DNA of 18,202 nt from Planctomycetota bacterium (GCA_021785155.1 JAJYGE010000166.1:1-18202); one strand, 5' to 3'. Positions 7,852-15,417 are shown, counted from the first letter of the stretch. Notes: a model not told the origin generated them from the sequence alone. Translations and numbers: made by a program.

Positions 7852-8471
7852 TTATGGCATGATTCCGATCGCCCAGTGGGCGAATAGATTGGGCTTGCCC
7901 TGCGCCAGGCGGCGCAGATAGTGCCAAGCCCGTCGCTCGTGGGTTCGGAATCGTTTGTATTTCCGTTGCACCCAACGCACCAATCGCCGATTTAGGTGGC
8001 GAAAGACACGCCGGAGCGCCGTTGGGTAGTACCGCCCAAAATAGGTGATCCAGCCACGGATTTTCAAATTGAATCTCCGCGACAGGTCCTCCAGTTCCAT
8101 GGCGTTGCTCCGTTGAAGGCCCCAGCCACGGACTTCCGTCACAATGGCTTTCATGGCCTTCCGGCTGATCGCCGGCGGGAACGCGGTGAATAGCTTGCCC
8201 CAGTGGCTTTTGGCCGCGCGGGGTTGAAAGCCATAGCCCAGGAAGTCAAACTGGGTAGGCTCGTGCGCTTTCCTTCGGACGTTTCAGCCGGGGCCTTGAG
8301 CCAGCGCTCAATGTACAGCAGCACCCACGGATTCTCCGTGTGCTTGCGGACCGCGTGCATCATCAGGTTGTGATCGATGTTATCGAAGAACCCTTGGATG
8401 TCCAAGTCCACTACCCAGTCGTAACGCCAGCAGCGTTGGCGGCACGCCGCCAACGCATCCAGTTCTGCCAC
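7852..8471 (-). pseudogene. Group II intron reverse transcriptase/maturase, internally deleted remnant
   Basis: Two reading frames carry pieces of one LtrA-type protein. Frame one (8471 to about 8283) holds the palm start, RQRCWRYDWVVDLDIQGFFDNIDH, through YIERWLKAPA, including the first catalytic Asp. Frame two (about 8283 to 7852) starts VRRKAHEPTQFDFLGYGFQPR, the end of the RT domain, and runs through the maturase/X domain (GWITYFGRYYPTALRRVFRHLNR) to FAHWAIG. Everything between, including GTPQGG and the catalytic YADD box, is missing; by comparison with intact family members about 90-100 residues are gone. The N-terminal RT motifs are also absent. It cannot encode an active reverse transcriptase. 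The C-terminal piece has an ATG at 8154 but is unlikely to function alone. Confidence 0.88.
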
Positions 8472-8516
8472 CCGACTGCGAGAGACCTACTCTCATCTTG
8501 AACACAACTGCTCATT

Positions 8517-8711
8517 TCACACGGCGTGGCCATATTTCCGCACAAGCCGCGCGATGCAAGCACACGCGTCTAAAAGGGGATGGCGCGTCCCGGTACACTG
8601 GTTCGGATGTATTGCCACACCCAGCATAGAGTTCATGATGGATGCATGTTGACGGCTATTGCCGCGCTGGGTAACGTGATGGGGCATCCCGGCGAACTGG
8701 AAACCATGCAA
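8517..8711 (-). pseudogene. REP-associated tyrosine transposase (RAYT) N-terminal remnant
   Basis: The 64-aa frame opens with FAGMPHHVTQRGNSRQ, which matches the conserved start of RAYT/IS200-like Y1 transposases (typically PG-PHHVTQRGN-RQ). The His pair here lies on the first strand of that fold, not in the catalytic HUH motif. After RQ the frame leaves the family and contains no HUH motif or catalytic Tyr. It is a fragment, not a working transposase. The related scrap at 13645-13790 reads LPHHTTQRSDNRQDAY in the corresponding frame. Confidence 0.6.
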
Positions 8712-8722
8712 ACGGTTCGAAG
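8577..8722 (+). repeat. 146-bp RAYT-derived repeat, copy 1
   Basis: This segment aligns without gaps to the reverse complement of 13645-13790, with 22 mismatches counted by hand (about 85% identity). It contains the RAYT fragment on its minus strand. It ends 111 bp before the proposed transporter start and is oriented towards that gene. Many differences are transitions, which suggests an old duplication. Confidence 0.85.
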
Positions 8723-8758
8723 TATGGGCGATCGTGGATCACCATCTGGGCGGGGAGT

Positions 8759-8780
8759 TGGGACGCACTTGCGCGTCCCA
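8759..8780. repeat. REP-like hairpin
   Basis: TGGGACGC (8759-8766) and GCGTCCCA (8773-8780) form a perfect 8-bp stem with a 6-nt loop. The GCGTCCC core also occurs at the start of the neighbouring 146-bp repeat (8584-8590) and in its second copy. GC-rich palindromes beside a RAYT fragment suggest a REP element. It sits in the leader of the transporter gene, 53 nt before its proposed start. Confidence 0.5.
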
Positions 8781-8833
8781 GCATGTTGGTTATCGGCGGA
8801 TTGGTGCGGTGTCCCCGCATCGGTGAGGATAAT

Positions 8834-10141
8834 GTGGCTGATTCAAAAGCATCACCGCCGGATTTAATACCATCTCGGGGCTTTCATTGGCGCGGGTACC
8901 GGTGGGCGATCTGCCTGGGATTGTTTCTCATCACCACGATTAACTATCTTGATCGCGTGATGATGTCTTTGCTGGAACCGCGCCTTCTGACTCAGTTGCA
9001 CTTTTCACAAGTGGAATACGGGTATATTGCCGCTGTTTTCAGCGCGATGTACGCGATTGGCTATGCTCTGTGCGGCTGGTTTATGGACGCGGTCGGCGTA
9101 TGGATAGGTTTTGCGTTAACAGTGATTATTTTCAGCGGCGCTGAAGCGGGCATGTATTTTGCGACCACGGTGGCGGGTTACATGGCCATCCAGGGAATTA
9201 TGGGTGTAGCGCAGGGAGCCAATTTTCCAGGTGCCATTAAGACCGTCGGCCAGTGGTTTCCAAAAAAGGAGCGGGCATTAACCACCGGCATATTTAACGC
9301 TGGAACAAGTCTGGGGGTGGCACTGGCCGCTCTGCTGGTCAATCAAGTAGCGCCTCGGCTGGGGTGGCAAACGGGTTTTCTGATAGCCGGTGCTCTGGGC
9401 ATCGTCTGGGTGATCTGGTGGCTGCTGCGTTATCGGGAACCGGACAAGAATCCCAATCTGTCCGCGGAAGAGTTGACTTATATCCGCAGCGATTTGCCGG
9501 AGAAGCCTCACCACATCCGATGGGCCACGCTGCTGAGCTATAAGCAGTCCTGGGCTTTTATCGTTGGAACATTGCTTACCAGCCCGGTCTGGTGGTTTTG
9601 GCTATTCTGGATTCCGGGCTTTTTCTACAAAGTCCACCATGTAAAAATTACGGCCATGGTGCTGCCGATGATCATCATCTATGCCATGGCCGATCTGGGC
9701 AGCATCGGTGGCGGCTGGATGTCAAGCTGGTTTTTGGCGCGCGGGTGGTCGCTTAATGCGGCCCGTAAAACGACCATGCTGGTCTGCGCGTTAATCGTTA
9801 TTCCTGTTTTTGGGGCCGCTTATGTCGGGAATTATCTTCTGGCTTCGGTACTCGTTGGCCTGGCCTGCGCGGGGCACCAGGGCTTTTCCGCCAACCTCTT
9901 TACCATGGTCTCGGATACCATGCCGGGAAAAGTGGTCGGATCACTGGTGGGACTCGGTGGTGCTGCCGCGGCCGGATTAGGCTTCTTTGTGAATGCGGGC
10001 GTCGGCTGGCTGCTGCACTTAACGCATGGCAAATATGCGATACTCTTTGCGATAGCCGCCTCGGCTTACCTCGTAGCCGTGATCGCCATTCACCTGATTA
10101 ACCCACGTTGGCAATCCGCCCATGAAGTTGCGGGCGTATAA
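8834..10141 (+). CDS. MFS transporter, ACS family, hexuronate-type
   Basis: An inner-membrane proton- or sodium-coupled organic anion importer of the major facilitator superfamily. From the GTG at 8834 it is 435 aa, the usual length, with about 12 hydrophobic spans. The first span and loop (AICLGLFLITTINYLDRVMMSLLEP) and GVAQGANFPGAIKTVGQWFPKKERA are characteristic of the anion:cation symporter group containing hexuronate (ExuT), galactarate and glucarate carriers. The GTG is chosen because GAGG (8825-8828) sits 5 nt upstream; an in-frame ATG at 8783 would add 17 residues encoded in the REP-like hairpin's flank with no homology. The next gene, a KDG-kinase-like protein, starts 36 bp downstream, so a two-gene operon for a sugar acid is likely. 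The exact substrate cannot be read from sequence. Confidence 0.88.
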   Translation: MADSKASPPDLIPSRGFHWRGYRWAICLGLFLITTINYLDRVMMSLLEPRLLTQLHFSQVEYGYIAAVFSAMYAIGYALCGWFMDAVGVWIGFALTVIIFSGAEAGMYFATTVAGYMAIQGIMGVAQGANFPGAIKTVGQWFPKKERALTTGIFNAGTSLGVALAALLVNQVAPRLGWQTGFLIAGALGIVWVIWWLLRYREPDKNPNLSAEELTYIRSDLPEKPHHIRWATLLSYKQSWAFIVGTLLTSPVWWFWLFWIPGFFYKVHHVKITAMVLPMIIIYAMADLGSIGGGWMSSWFLARGWSLNAARKTTMLVCALIVIPVFGAAYVGNYLLASVLVGLACAGHQGFSANLFTMVSDTMPGKVVGSLVGLGGAAAAGLGFFVNAGVGWLLHLTHGKYAILFAIAASAYLVAVIAIHLINPRWQSAHEVAGV

Positions 10142-10177
10142 GGACAAGCATAACCTTTAAAATAAGGATTAACGTAA

Positions 10178-11254
10178 ATGAATATCAAGCCATCCTCGGA
10201 AAGTACAATGGATCTGGTAAGTCTCGGCGAGTGCATGATCCGGCTGTCACCGCCGGGGCATGGCCGCATCGAATTTGCCAACACCCTGGAAGTGTGGGTT
10301 GGCGGCGGAGAATATAACGTGGCCTACGGGTTGGCGCGGCTTGGGTTGCGCACGGGCTTTGCCAGCCGGCTGGTGGATAATCCGGTGGGACGTATCATCT
10401 TGAATCATGGCCGCGCCGTGGGCATGGATATGAGCCATGTGATTATGGCGGAATACGACGGCGTTGGCCGCAAGGATCGTATCGGCCTGAACTTTACGGA
10501 AGTTGGCACCAGCGTGCGGGCGTCGGTGACCATGTATGATCGCGGTCATTCAGCGGCCATGAATATGCAGCCGGGAAGCATTGATTTCAAATCCCTGTTC
10601 AAAAAGGGCGTGCGCTGGCTGCACACGGGCGGCATTTTTACCGCCCTTTCCGATGGCACCTCCGGCGTGGTGGCGGAAGCATTGCAGGCCGCCAAAGCCG
10701 CGGGTACCGTGGTGTCCTACGATCTTAATTTCCGCTCCAAACTCTGGAGCAGTAATAAGGCGCAAAGTGTTACCACCGATCTGATTAAAAATGTGGATGT
10801 ATTGATCGGCAATGAGGAAGATTTTCAGAAAGTCCTGGGCTTTGACGTTCCCGGAGTGGATGCCCACCTTTCCGATCTCAATACCGGCGCGTATGAAAAA
10901 ATGGTGCAGCAGGTAGTCAAGAAATATCCCAATATTAAGGCCGTGGGCACCACGCTGCGTGAGGTAAAATCAGGCCTGGTCAATAACTGGTCGGCGATTT
11001 TGTGGCTGGAAGGGAAATTTCATCACAGCCGGCGCTATGAAGCTCTGGAAATTGAAGACCGCGTGGGCGGAGGCGATGGATTCTGCTCCGGGCTGGCGTA
11101 TGGACTACTCACGGGAATGAACCCGCAGGATGCCGTTGATCTTGGAACCGCCCATGGAGCCTTGCTGCAGAGCACCCGTGGCGATACCAGTCAGATCAGT
11201 CTGTCGGAACTGCTACACGTATTTCATGGCGGCAGCGCACGGATTATTCGATAA
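10178..11254 (+). CDS. kdgK: PfkB-family sugar kinase, probable 2-keto-3-deoxygluconate kinase
   Basis: It is predicted to phosphorylate 2-keto-3-deoxygluconate to KDPG in the cytoplasm, a step in uronate breakdown. It has 358 aa. The N-terminus has the ribokinase-family substrate motif (VSLGECMIRLSPPG and VGGGEYNVAYGLARLG, residues 14-56). YDLNFRSKLW (181-190) and the C-terminal signature DRVGGGDGF (294-302), with D300 as catalytic base, follow the KDG-kinase pattern rather than the DTxGAGD of ribokinases. The start at 10178 has AAGGA about 9 nt upstream; an internal ATG at 10208 is where many homologues begin. It is co-directional with the transporter. Ribokinase or tagatose-type specificity is not excluded, so the symbol is a best guess. 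Confidence 0.8.
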   Translation: MNIKPSSESTMDLVSLGECMIRLSPPGHGRIEFANTLEVWVGGGEYNVAYGLARLGLRTGFASRLVDNPVGRIILNHGRAVGMDMSHVIMAEYDGVGRKDRIGLNFTEVGTSVRASVTMYDRGHSAAMNMQPGSIDFKSLFKKGVRWLHTGGIFTALSDGTSGVVAEALQAAKAAGTVVSYDLNFRSKLWSSNKAQSVTTDLIKNVDVLIGNEEDFQKVLGFDVPGVDAHLSDLNTGAYEKMVQQVVKKYPNIKAVGTTLREVKSGLVNNWSAILWLEGKFHHSRRYEALEIEDRVGGGDGFCSGLAYGLLTGMNPQDAVDLGTAHGALLQSTRGDTSQISLSELLHVFHGGSARIIR

Positions 11255-11289
11255 TATGCGGAAAGGTGACATCCACCGTTGTCCTGTTT

Positions 11290-11928
11290 TCATCGGCGTT
11301 TCCGCGCGTTCCAGGGGGCAAAGGCTTTATTCATTTTTTCCTGTTGTGGCAGAGGCATGGCTTCGATCTTCCTCAGATGCATCGTGCCAAAGCAATCCTG
11401 ACATGCGGTCAGGGGTAAAAGTTGATTGGATGTAATCCATGGTACCCACACGCCGACACTCCAACCGCGGCAAACAGCGGAGATTGTGGCCTCTTCCTGA
11501 AGGCCGATAAAACCGTAATGAGGATATCCGTTCAAGTCCATCGTCTGCTTGGTGTCAAACGCGCATACATTGGCAATGCGCCGGTATAGCTGGTAATGGG
11601 TGTCAAGCCAGAGGCGGTAGTAGTCGAACCAGCACAGTGACATATATACATCCATACCTGAATTTCCAGTGGCAATCATGCTCATTCCCACCGTGCTGCG
11701 ATGGGCTGGAAAATCGCATCGCGGGTCGTCCGGGTCCATGGGAATATTCCACGCAAAAATCCAGGAGGCGGAATAATTGGCGGCGACCCGGGCATCACGC
11801 AGCCAGCGTCGCTTGCCGGTGGCATTGTACAAACTCATGAACGCACCAAACGCAATCGTGCCGCCTTCCTTGTCCCGAAGATCCGGATTATCCAATGTGC
11901 CGCCGAAAAAACCGAATCCGGAATAAAT
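11290..11928 (-). CDS. C-terminal part of frameshifted secreted carbohydrate-active protein
   Basis: This frame continues the protein encoded at 11935-13598 after a one-base shift. It reads KIYSGFGFFGGTLDNPDLRDKEGGTIAFGAF from about 11929 onward, with no natural start of its own: the first ORF-type start is a TTG at 11895 with no Shine-Dalgarno. It has repeated aromatic-rich helices (SLYNATGKRRWLRDARVAANYSASWIFAW, YDYYRLW-type segments) as in the last third of an (alpha/alpha)6 barrel, and ends in a basic tail at a stop at 11290-11292. It is convergent with the kinase gene, 35 bp away. Joined, the protein would be about 770 aa from the GTG at 13598. Confidence 0.7.
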   Translation of the reverse strand: MYSGFGFFGGTLDNPDLRDKEGGTIAFGAFMSLYNATGKRRWLRDARVAANYSASWIFAWNIPMDPDDPRCDFPAHRSTVGMSMIATGNSGMDVYMSLCWFDYYRLWLDTHYQLYRRIANVCAFDTKQTMDLNGYPHYGFIGLQEEATISAVCRGWSVGVWVPWITSNQLLPLTACQDCFGTMHLRKIEAMPLPQQEKMNKAFAPWNARKRR

Positions 11929-13598
11929 CTTTTCTGGCCGTAATTACCGGCTTTAACCGCCATTTGCAGATAAATGAGATGCCCCGTAACGCGATACATA
12001 TCCACAAGAAATGGCACGGGACAAAGCGTGCTGGCCTTGCTGGTGTCAATCGGCAAACCGGCTGGAAAGGAAAAAGCGCGATCAAAAGATCCGTTCGCAT
12101 GTTGTTGTTTTTCAAGCCATTGCGCAAAGCGCACACAAAAGTGCAACCATGCGGGATGCGATCGCCGCATTTTGTCCTCCGCATTCCACGCCAGAAGAAT
12201 TCCCCTGGCACCGCCGGCCACTTCGCGCAGAAAGGTTGGATAGGCGTTCCACCACTTTGGTGTGGGTTGGGGGTTAAACCAGGTTCGAAACAGCCCTGAG
12301 CCGGACGGGTAAGGGGATTTCGTAACCCAGAAGTGAATGATAGCCTCACCTTTTTTCAACATGCCAGGATGATGATATTTCAATCCGTAACGAATCAACT
12401 GGTAAGCATTAAGCGCCTCTTTTCCCGTAAAACCGATTTCCTGGCTGGTGGCTCCGACCTGTCCGCCGGGCAGGGCGACCGTATATGGAGTGCCTTCCAC
12501 GCCATTAAAAGATTGGCAATAATGGTTCAATAGTTCTACTTGATCTTTATAAACTTCCGGAAGGCTGACGTGATACACCGGAGGGTTTAAAACACGCCAT
12601 CCCAAACTCAAAGCGGCCGCCAAAGCTGTATTAAAAGTTTGTGACTTGCCGAGTTTTATCAGCAGTTGGTAACGCTGGGTAAAGCCCGGTCGTAATGGAT
12701 GATAACGGGCCACCCACCCCTTGTGTCCCGGAAGGCCCACCCAACCGCGCTGTCCCGCAAGCACGTAAGTGGTATCGCCTTCAGATCCCGGATAGAGCAT
12801 GGTCAGCGCCAGACGTTTCTGGCGCTGAACCACTCCCAGTGACGCAAACTTCAAGCGTGCGCTGCATACGGGACTGGGAGTCTGGTCGCCGACAAACGAG
12901 GCTCCGGCCGGATGACTGTCCAGCAGCGTTAATGTTGTTCTCGTTGCGGGATCGCGCAACATGATAAGCGGCATGGGCATGCGGTCTTGCCGAAAGATAA
13001 ACCGCCGCTGCTTATAATTGGCAGCCAGCGCATGGCGGGGTAAATGTTTGTTGGTGGCATACCAGATACCCGGGACAAAAAACTGGCTTTGCGGCATTGA
13101 CATCGCATGGGTTGACCAGAGCGAAAACCGCGTTGCAAAGCCAACATCGGTTCTCCCGCGGTGTTCCACGGTGACCTTGCGGTAAAATTGAAAAAGCCCG
13201 GTCGCGGTGGCGACATATCGATCCACGAAATTCAGAACGGTGCCGGCGGGCGACCGCAAAATGCCTCGACATTCCAATCCCGAAGGTAGCCTCTTGACGC
13301 TCTGATATGAACCACGCAATGTTTGAATCTTAAACGCAGCATTGACTATTTCCGCTCGTAGCGGATCACTAGATGAAAAACTGGCCGTGGGCTTGCCCTT
13401 AAATCCAAGACTGATGTTCAAGCCGGAGCCGCGCCCGGAGAGTTTGCATGTCAGTATTATGCTTCCCGATGTGAGCGTGACCGGAGATTGCAGGATCTCT
13501 CCGATTGCCGGGGCGGCCAGCGCGCCTACCCAAGTTGCCATCATGCAAGTTAGAAACGACGCCAATAACCACAACGGAGGAAATCCACGAACATCCAC
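11835..13598 (-). CDS. Secreted (alpha/alpha)6-type carbohydrate-active protein, N-terminal part (frameshifted)
   Basis: From a GTG at 13598 the protein starts DVRGFPPLWLLASFLTCMMA and reaches ALAAPA, a good signal peptide, with AGGA (13604-13607) 5 nt before the start. An ATG at 13661 is also in frame, but would add 21 polar residues before the signal and lies just inside the 146-bp repeat. After the signal, about residues 30-350 are beta-rich, as in the beta-sandwich of many glycoside hydrolases and lyases. From about 355 the sequence becomes helical with many Trp/Tyr (FWVTKSPYPSGSGLFRTWF, WLEKQQHANGSFDRAFSF), resembling (alpha/alpha)6-toroid enzymes. Homology breaks at about 11935, after which 33 residues run out of frame to the stop at 11835. 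No catalytic residues can be assigned. Its neighbours suggest a uronic-acid polysaccharide as substrate. Confidence 0.7.
   Translation of the reverse strand: MDVRGFPPLWLLASFLTCMMATWVGALAAPAIGEILQSPVTLTSGSIILTCKLSGRGSGLNISLGFKGKPTASFSSSDPLRAEIVNAAFKIQTLRGSYQSVKRLPSGLECRGILRSPAGTVLNFVDRYVATATGLFQFYRKVTVEHRGRTDVGFATRFSLWSTHAMSMPQSQFFVPGIWYATNKHLPRHALAANYKQRRFIFRQDRMPMPLIMLRDPATRTTLTLLDSHPAGASFVGDQTPSPVCSARLKFASLGVVQRQKRLALTMLYPGSEGDTTYVLAGQRGWVGLPGHKGWVARYHPLRPGFTQRYQLLIKLGKSQTFNTALAAALSLGWRVLNPPVYHVSLPEVYKDQVELLNHYCQSFNGVEGTPYTVALPGGQVGATSQEIGFTGKEALNAYQLIRYGLKYHHPGMLKKGEAIIHFWVTKSPYPSGSGLFRTWFNPQPTPKWWNAYPTFLREVAGGARGILLAWNAEDKMRRSHPAWLHFCVRFAQWLEKQQHANGSFDRAFSFPAGLPIDTSKASTLCPVPFLVDMYRVTGHLIYLQMAVKAGNYGQKRFIPDSVFSAAHWIIRIFGTRKAARLRLVRS
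11929..11940 (-). other. Frameshift site in the secreted protein gene
   Basis: On the minus strand the sequence GGCCAGAAAAGATTT lies where the reading frame must change. Restoring one base, either an A in the AAAA run (11930-11933) or a C in the CC pair, joins MAVKAGNYGQ to KIYSGFGFFGGTLDNPD. A sequencing or assembly error, a genuine recent mutation and programmed slippage are all possible. Confidence 0.75.
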
Positions 13599-13644
13599 GT
13601 GTTTCCTGACACCCGGCCATGATAATAGTACACTGTTCTTCACG

Positions 13645-13790
13645 CTTCGAACCGCTCGCATTGTTCCCGGCTCGCCGGGTTACCGCACCACACTACCCAG
13701 CGCAGCGATAACCGTCAAGATGCCTACATCAGGAACTCTATGCTGGGTGTGGCAACACATCCAAACCAGCGTACCGGGACGCGCCATCCC
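13645..13790 (-). repeat. 146-bp RAYT-derived repeat, copy 2
   Basis: This is the inverted partner of 8577-8722, aligned without gaps at about 85% identity by hand count. It ends 46 bp before the GTG start of the secreted protein gene and, like copy 1, points towards the gene it precedes. On the plus strand it reads a decayed transposase start (LPHHTTQRSDNRQDAY), with a frame break just before it. Confidence 0.85.
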
Positions 13791-13915
13791 GCTGTACCAT
13801 CTGAAATTTGAAATCTCACATTTCCCATCCCCATTCCAGCCCACGGCCAAAATGACTTTGATCAGGAGATCAGGCGAACAGGTGACCGCAGGTGAAGTTG
13901 TTCGGCTCCTGTGTC

Positions 13916-14037
13916 AGTCCCGGCGCGGAGGGTGTCGATTTAACCCTGTTTTGTGCGACTCCACCCCCATTTTTAGAGCGCCAAGACCAGTTGTGAGCAA
14001 GATTTTTGACTAAATCGACAGGCCCCGCGCCGGGACT
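13916..14037. repeat. 122-bp segment bounded by 27-bp imperfect inverted repeats
   Basis: The left arm (13916-13942) and right arm (14011-14037) are reverse complements in 23 of 27 positions: a 13-bp outer block AGTCCCGGCGCGG, a 4-base mismatch, and a 10-bp inner block TGTCGATTTA. CTCCTGT occurs directly outside the right arm (14038-14044) and 3 nt outside the left arm (13906-13912). It may be a small MITE-like element or a large hairpin, with no coding capacity. Confidence 0.65.
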
Positions 14038-14239
14038 CTCCTGTTCAACTTTCTCCTGTTCTCTGCACTGCGGCAACAGCCACCGCCACGGGTGCCCGGA
14101 AATATTGCCACGCCCGCCGAGACAACAGTGGTGTAATGGCAATCCCGGCCATTGCTTGGACAGGCTCCCGGACAAAAAAGGCCTCACGCCCCGCCAGGCA
14201 GGACATTTTAACCGTGGCTTGGCAGGCAACATGCCGTCG

Positions 14240-14269
14240 CTGGCGAGCGTGGATGCGTTTCTCTATAAT
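14240..14269 (+). promoter_or_regulatory. Possible promoter for the aldolase gene
   Basis: A perfect TATAAT lies at 14264-14269. The upstream hexamer CTGGCG (14240-14245, 18-bp spacing) is a weak -35. It would give a leader of about 50 nt ending in the Shine-Dalgarno AGGAG at 14312-14316. Confidence 0.35.
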
Positions 14270-14326
14270 AAGAGCCTTGAATTGTGTTTTGGATTTGAAG
14301 ATCAATAAATACAGGAGTAATAAACC

Positions 14327-15352
14327 ATGCCGTTAATGACCACAAAACCCATGTTTGATCTGGCTTATGAAGGTGGATTTGCCATTGGGGCGTTCAATGT
14401 CAACAACATGGAACTGGCCCAGTCCATTATTGAGGCCTGCGCCAAAGAAAAAAGCCCCTGCATCCTGCAAATTTCCAAGGGTGCCCGCAAATATGCCAAC
14501 ATCCGTTATCTCAGACATATTATTGACGCGGCCGTGGAAGATCATCCGGAAGTCCCGGTCTGTATCCACTGCGATCATGGCGATACCATTGATCTGATCA
14601 AAACCTGCATCAATGATGGATACACCAGCGTGATGATTGATGGCAGCCACCATGCGTATGAGGAAAATGTCAAGATCACAGCCGAAGCGGTAACAGTTTC
14701 ACACGCCGCCGGCGTGGTCGTGGAAGCCGAACTGGGCATGTTGGGCGGCATTGAAGAAGATGTTGTCGGCATGGACGCCCATGAGTATGAAAAGAACGTT
14801 GAAAAATTTCTCACCGATCCGCAGCAGGCGGCCGACTTTTGCAAGAGAACCGGGTTGGATTCTCTGGCGGTGGCCATCGGCACCAGCCATGGTGCCTTCA
14901 AATTCAAACATGAAGCCAAGCTGGCCTTTAACCGCATTGAGGAAATCATGAAAACCTGCCCCGGTATTCCCCTGGTAATGCACGGCAGCAGCAGTGTGCC
15001 GCAGGAATTTATTGATCTGGTCAACAAATACGGCGGTGCCATGCCCAATGCCAAAGGTGTGCCGGAAGATCAGATTTCCATGGCGGTGCGGAAATATGGC
15101 GTATGCAAGGTAAACATTGACACGGATCTGCGATTGGCCATGACCGCAAAGATTCGCGAAGTCTTTGCCACCAAACCGGCGGAATTCGATCCGCGTAATT
15201 ACCTGGGACCGGCGCGGGAGGCCATTATTTCCATGGTGCAACGCAAGCTCCATGTGCTCAATAGCGCCGGTAAAGCGGACGCGGTGATTGCCCAGTGGAA
15301 AAAACTCGGCAACCCGATGCCGACATATTACACCCACAAGAAAGCGGGTTAA
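14327..15352 (+). CDS. fba: Class II fructose-1,6-bisphosphate aldolase
   Basis: This zinc-dependent cytoplasmic enzyme cleaves fructose-1,6-bisphosphate to dihydroxyacetone phosphate and glyceraldehyde-3-phosphate, and runs in reverse in gluconeogenesis. It has 341 aa. IHCDHGDT (residues 80-87) supplies the catalytic Asp (D83) and a zinc His (H84). E135 in EAELGMLGG, H188 in GTSHGAF and H219 in VMHGSSS complete the metal site, and KVNIDTDLR (261-269) binds the phosphate of the substrate. AGGAG precedes the ATG by about 10 nt. Tagatose-bisphosphate aldolases share this fold, but the length and the KVNIDTDLR region favour FBP. The SQR-like gene starts 65 bp downstream on the same strand, so they may be co-transcribed. 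Confidence 0.93.
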   Translation: MPLMTTKPMFDLAYEGGFAIGAFNVNNMELAQSIIEACAKEKSPCILQISKGARKYANIRYLRHIIDAAVEDHPEVPVCIHCDHGDTIDLIKTCINDGYTSVMIDGSHHAYEENVKITAEAVTVSHAAGVVVEAELGMLGGIEEDVVGMDAHEYEKNVEKFLTDPQQAADFCKRTGLDSLAVAIGTSHGAFKFKHEAKLAFNRIEEIMKTCPGIPLVMHGSSSVPQEFIDLVNKYGGAMPNAKGVPEDQISMAVRKYGVCKVNIDTDLRLAMTAKIREVFATKPAEFDPRNYLGPAREAIISMVQRKLHVLNSAGKADAVIAQWKKLGNPMPTYYTHKKAG

Positions 15353-15417
15353 GCGGTTATGCCGGATCATCCTATTTACCAGGATGTGTTCCGCGCTCCG
15401 CAGATGAGGTACCCATT

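Larger units (their letters stand above)
7751..8475 (-). mobile_element. Decayed, 5'-truncated group II intron
   Basis: Minus-strand order is RT fragment, maturase domain, stop at 7852, then domain V at 7828-7794 and a GC-rich domain VI-like hairpin at about 7787-7759, with the likely 3' splice boundary near 7751. Upstream of about 8475 the reverse-transcriptase frame meets a stop and no intron domain I sequence is recognisable, so the 5' half is lost. Immobile relic; the boundary positions are approximate. Confidence 0.8.
8472..8833. other. Mobile-element debris upstream of the MFS gene
   Basis: This 362-bp stretch has no intact gene. It contains the truncated RAYT fragment, the first copy of the 146-bp repeat, and a REP-like hairpin, followed by the leader of the transporter gene. 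The bases between 8476 and 8576 match nothing I recognise. Confidence 0.6.
13599..14326. other. Intergenic region with repeats between the secreted protein and aldolase genes
   Basis: Over 700 bp hold no convincing gene; the longest ORFs here are antisense shadows or translated repeats. It contains the second 146-bp repeat (13645-13790), a hairpin at 13875-13904 (CGAACA/TGTTCG), a larger inverted repeat (13916-14037), and the probable aldolase promoter and leader (14240-14326). Confidence 0.65.

Noticed and set aside
8580..8867. A 95-codon frame covering the 146-bp repeat on the plus strand
   Set aside because: The second repeat copy has a stop in the corresponding frame, so it is not conserved as coding; the minus-strand RAYT similarity explains the sequence better.
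13342..14013. A 223-codon open frame on the plus strand across the start of the secreted protein gene
   Set aside because: It is mostly antisense to the signal-peptide gene and then reads through the 146-bp repeat; the composition is not protein-like and no domain is visible.
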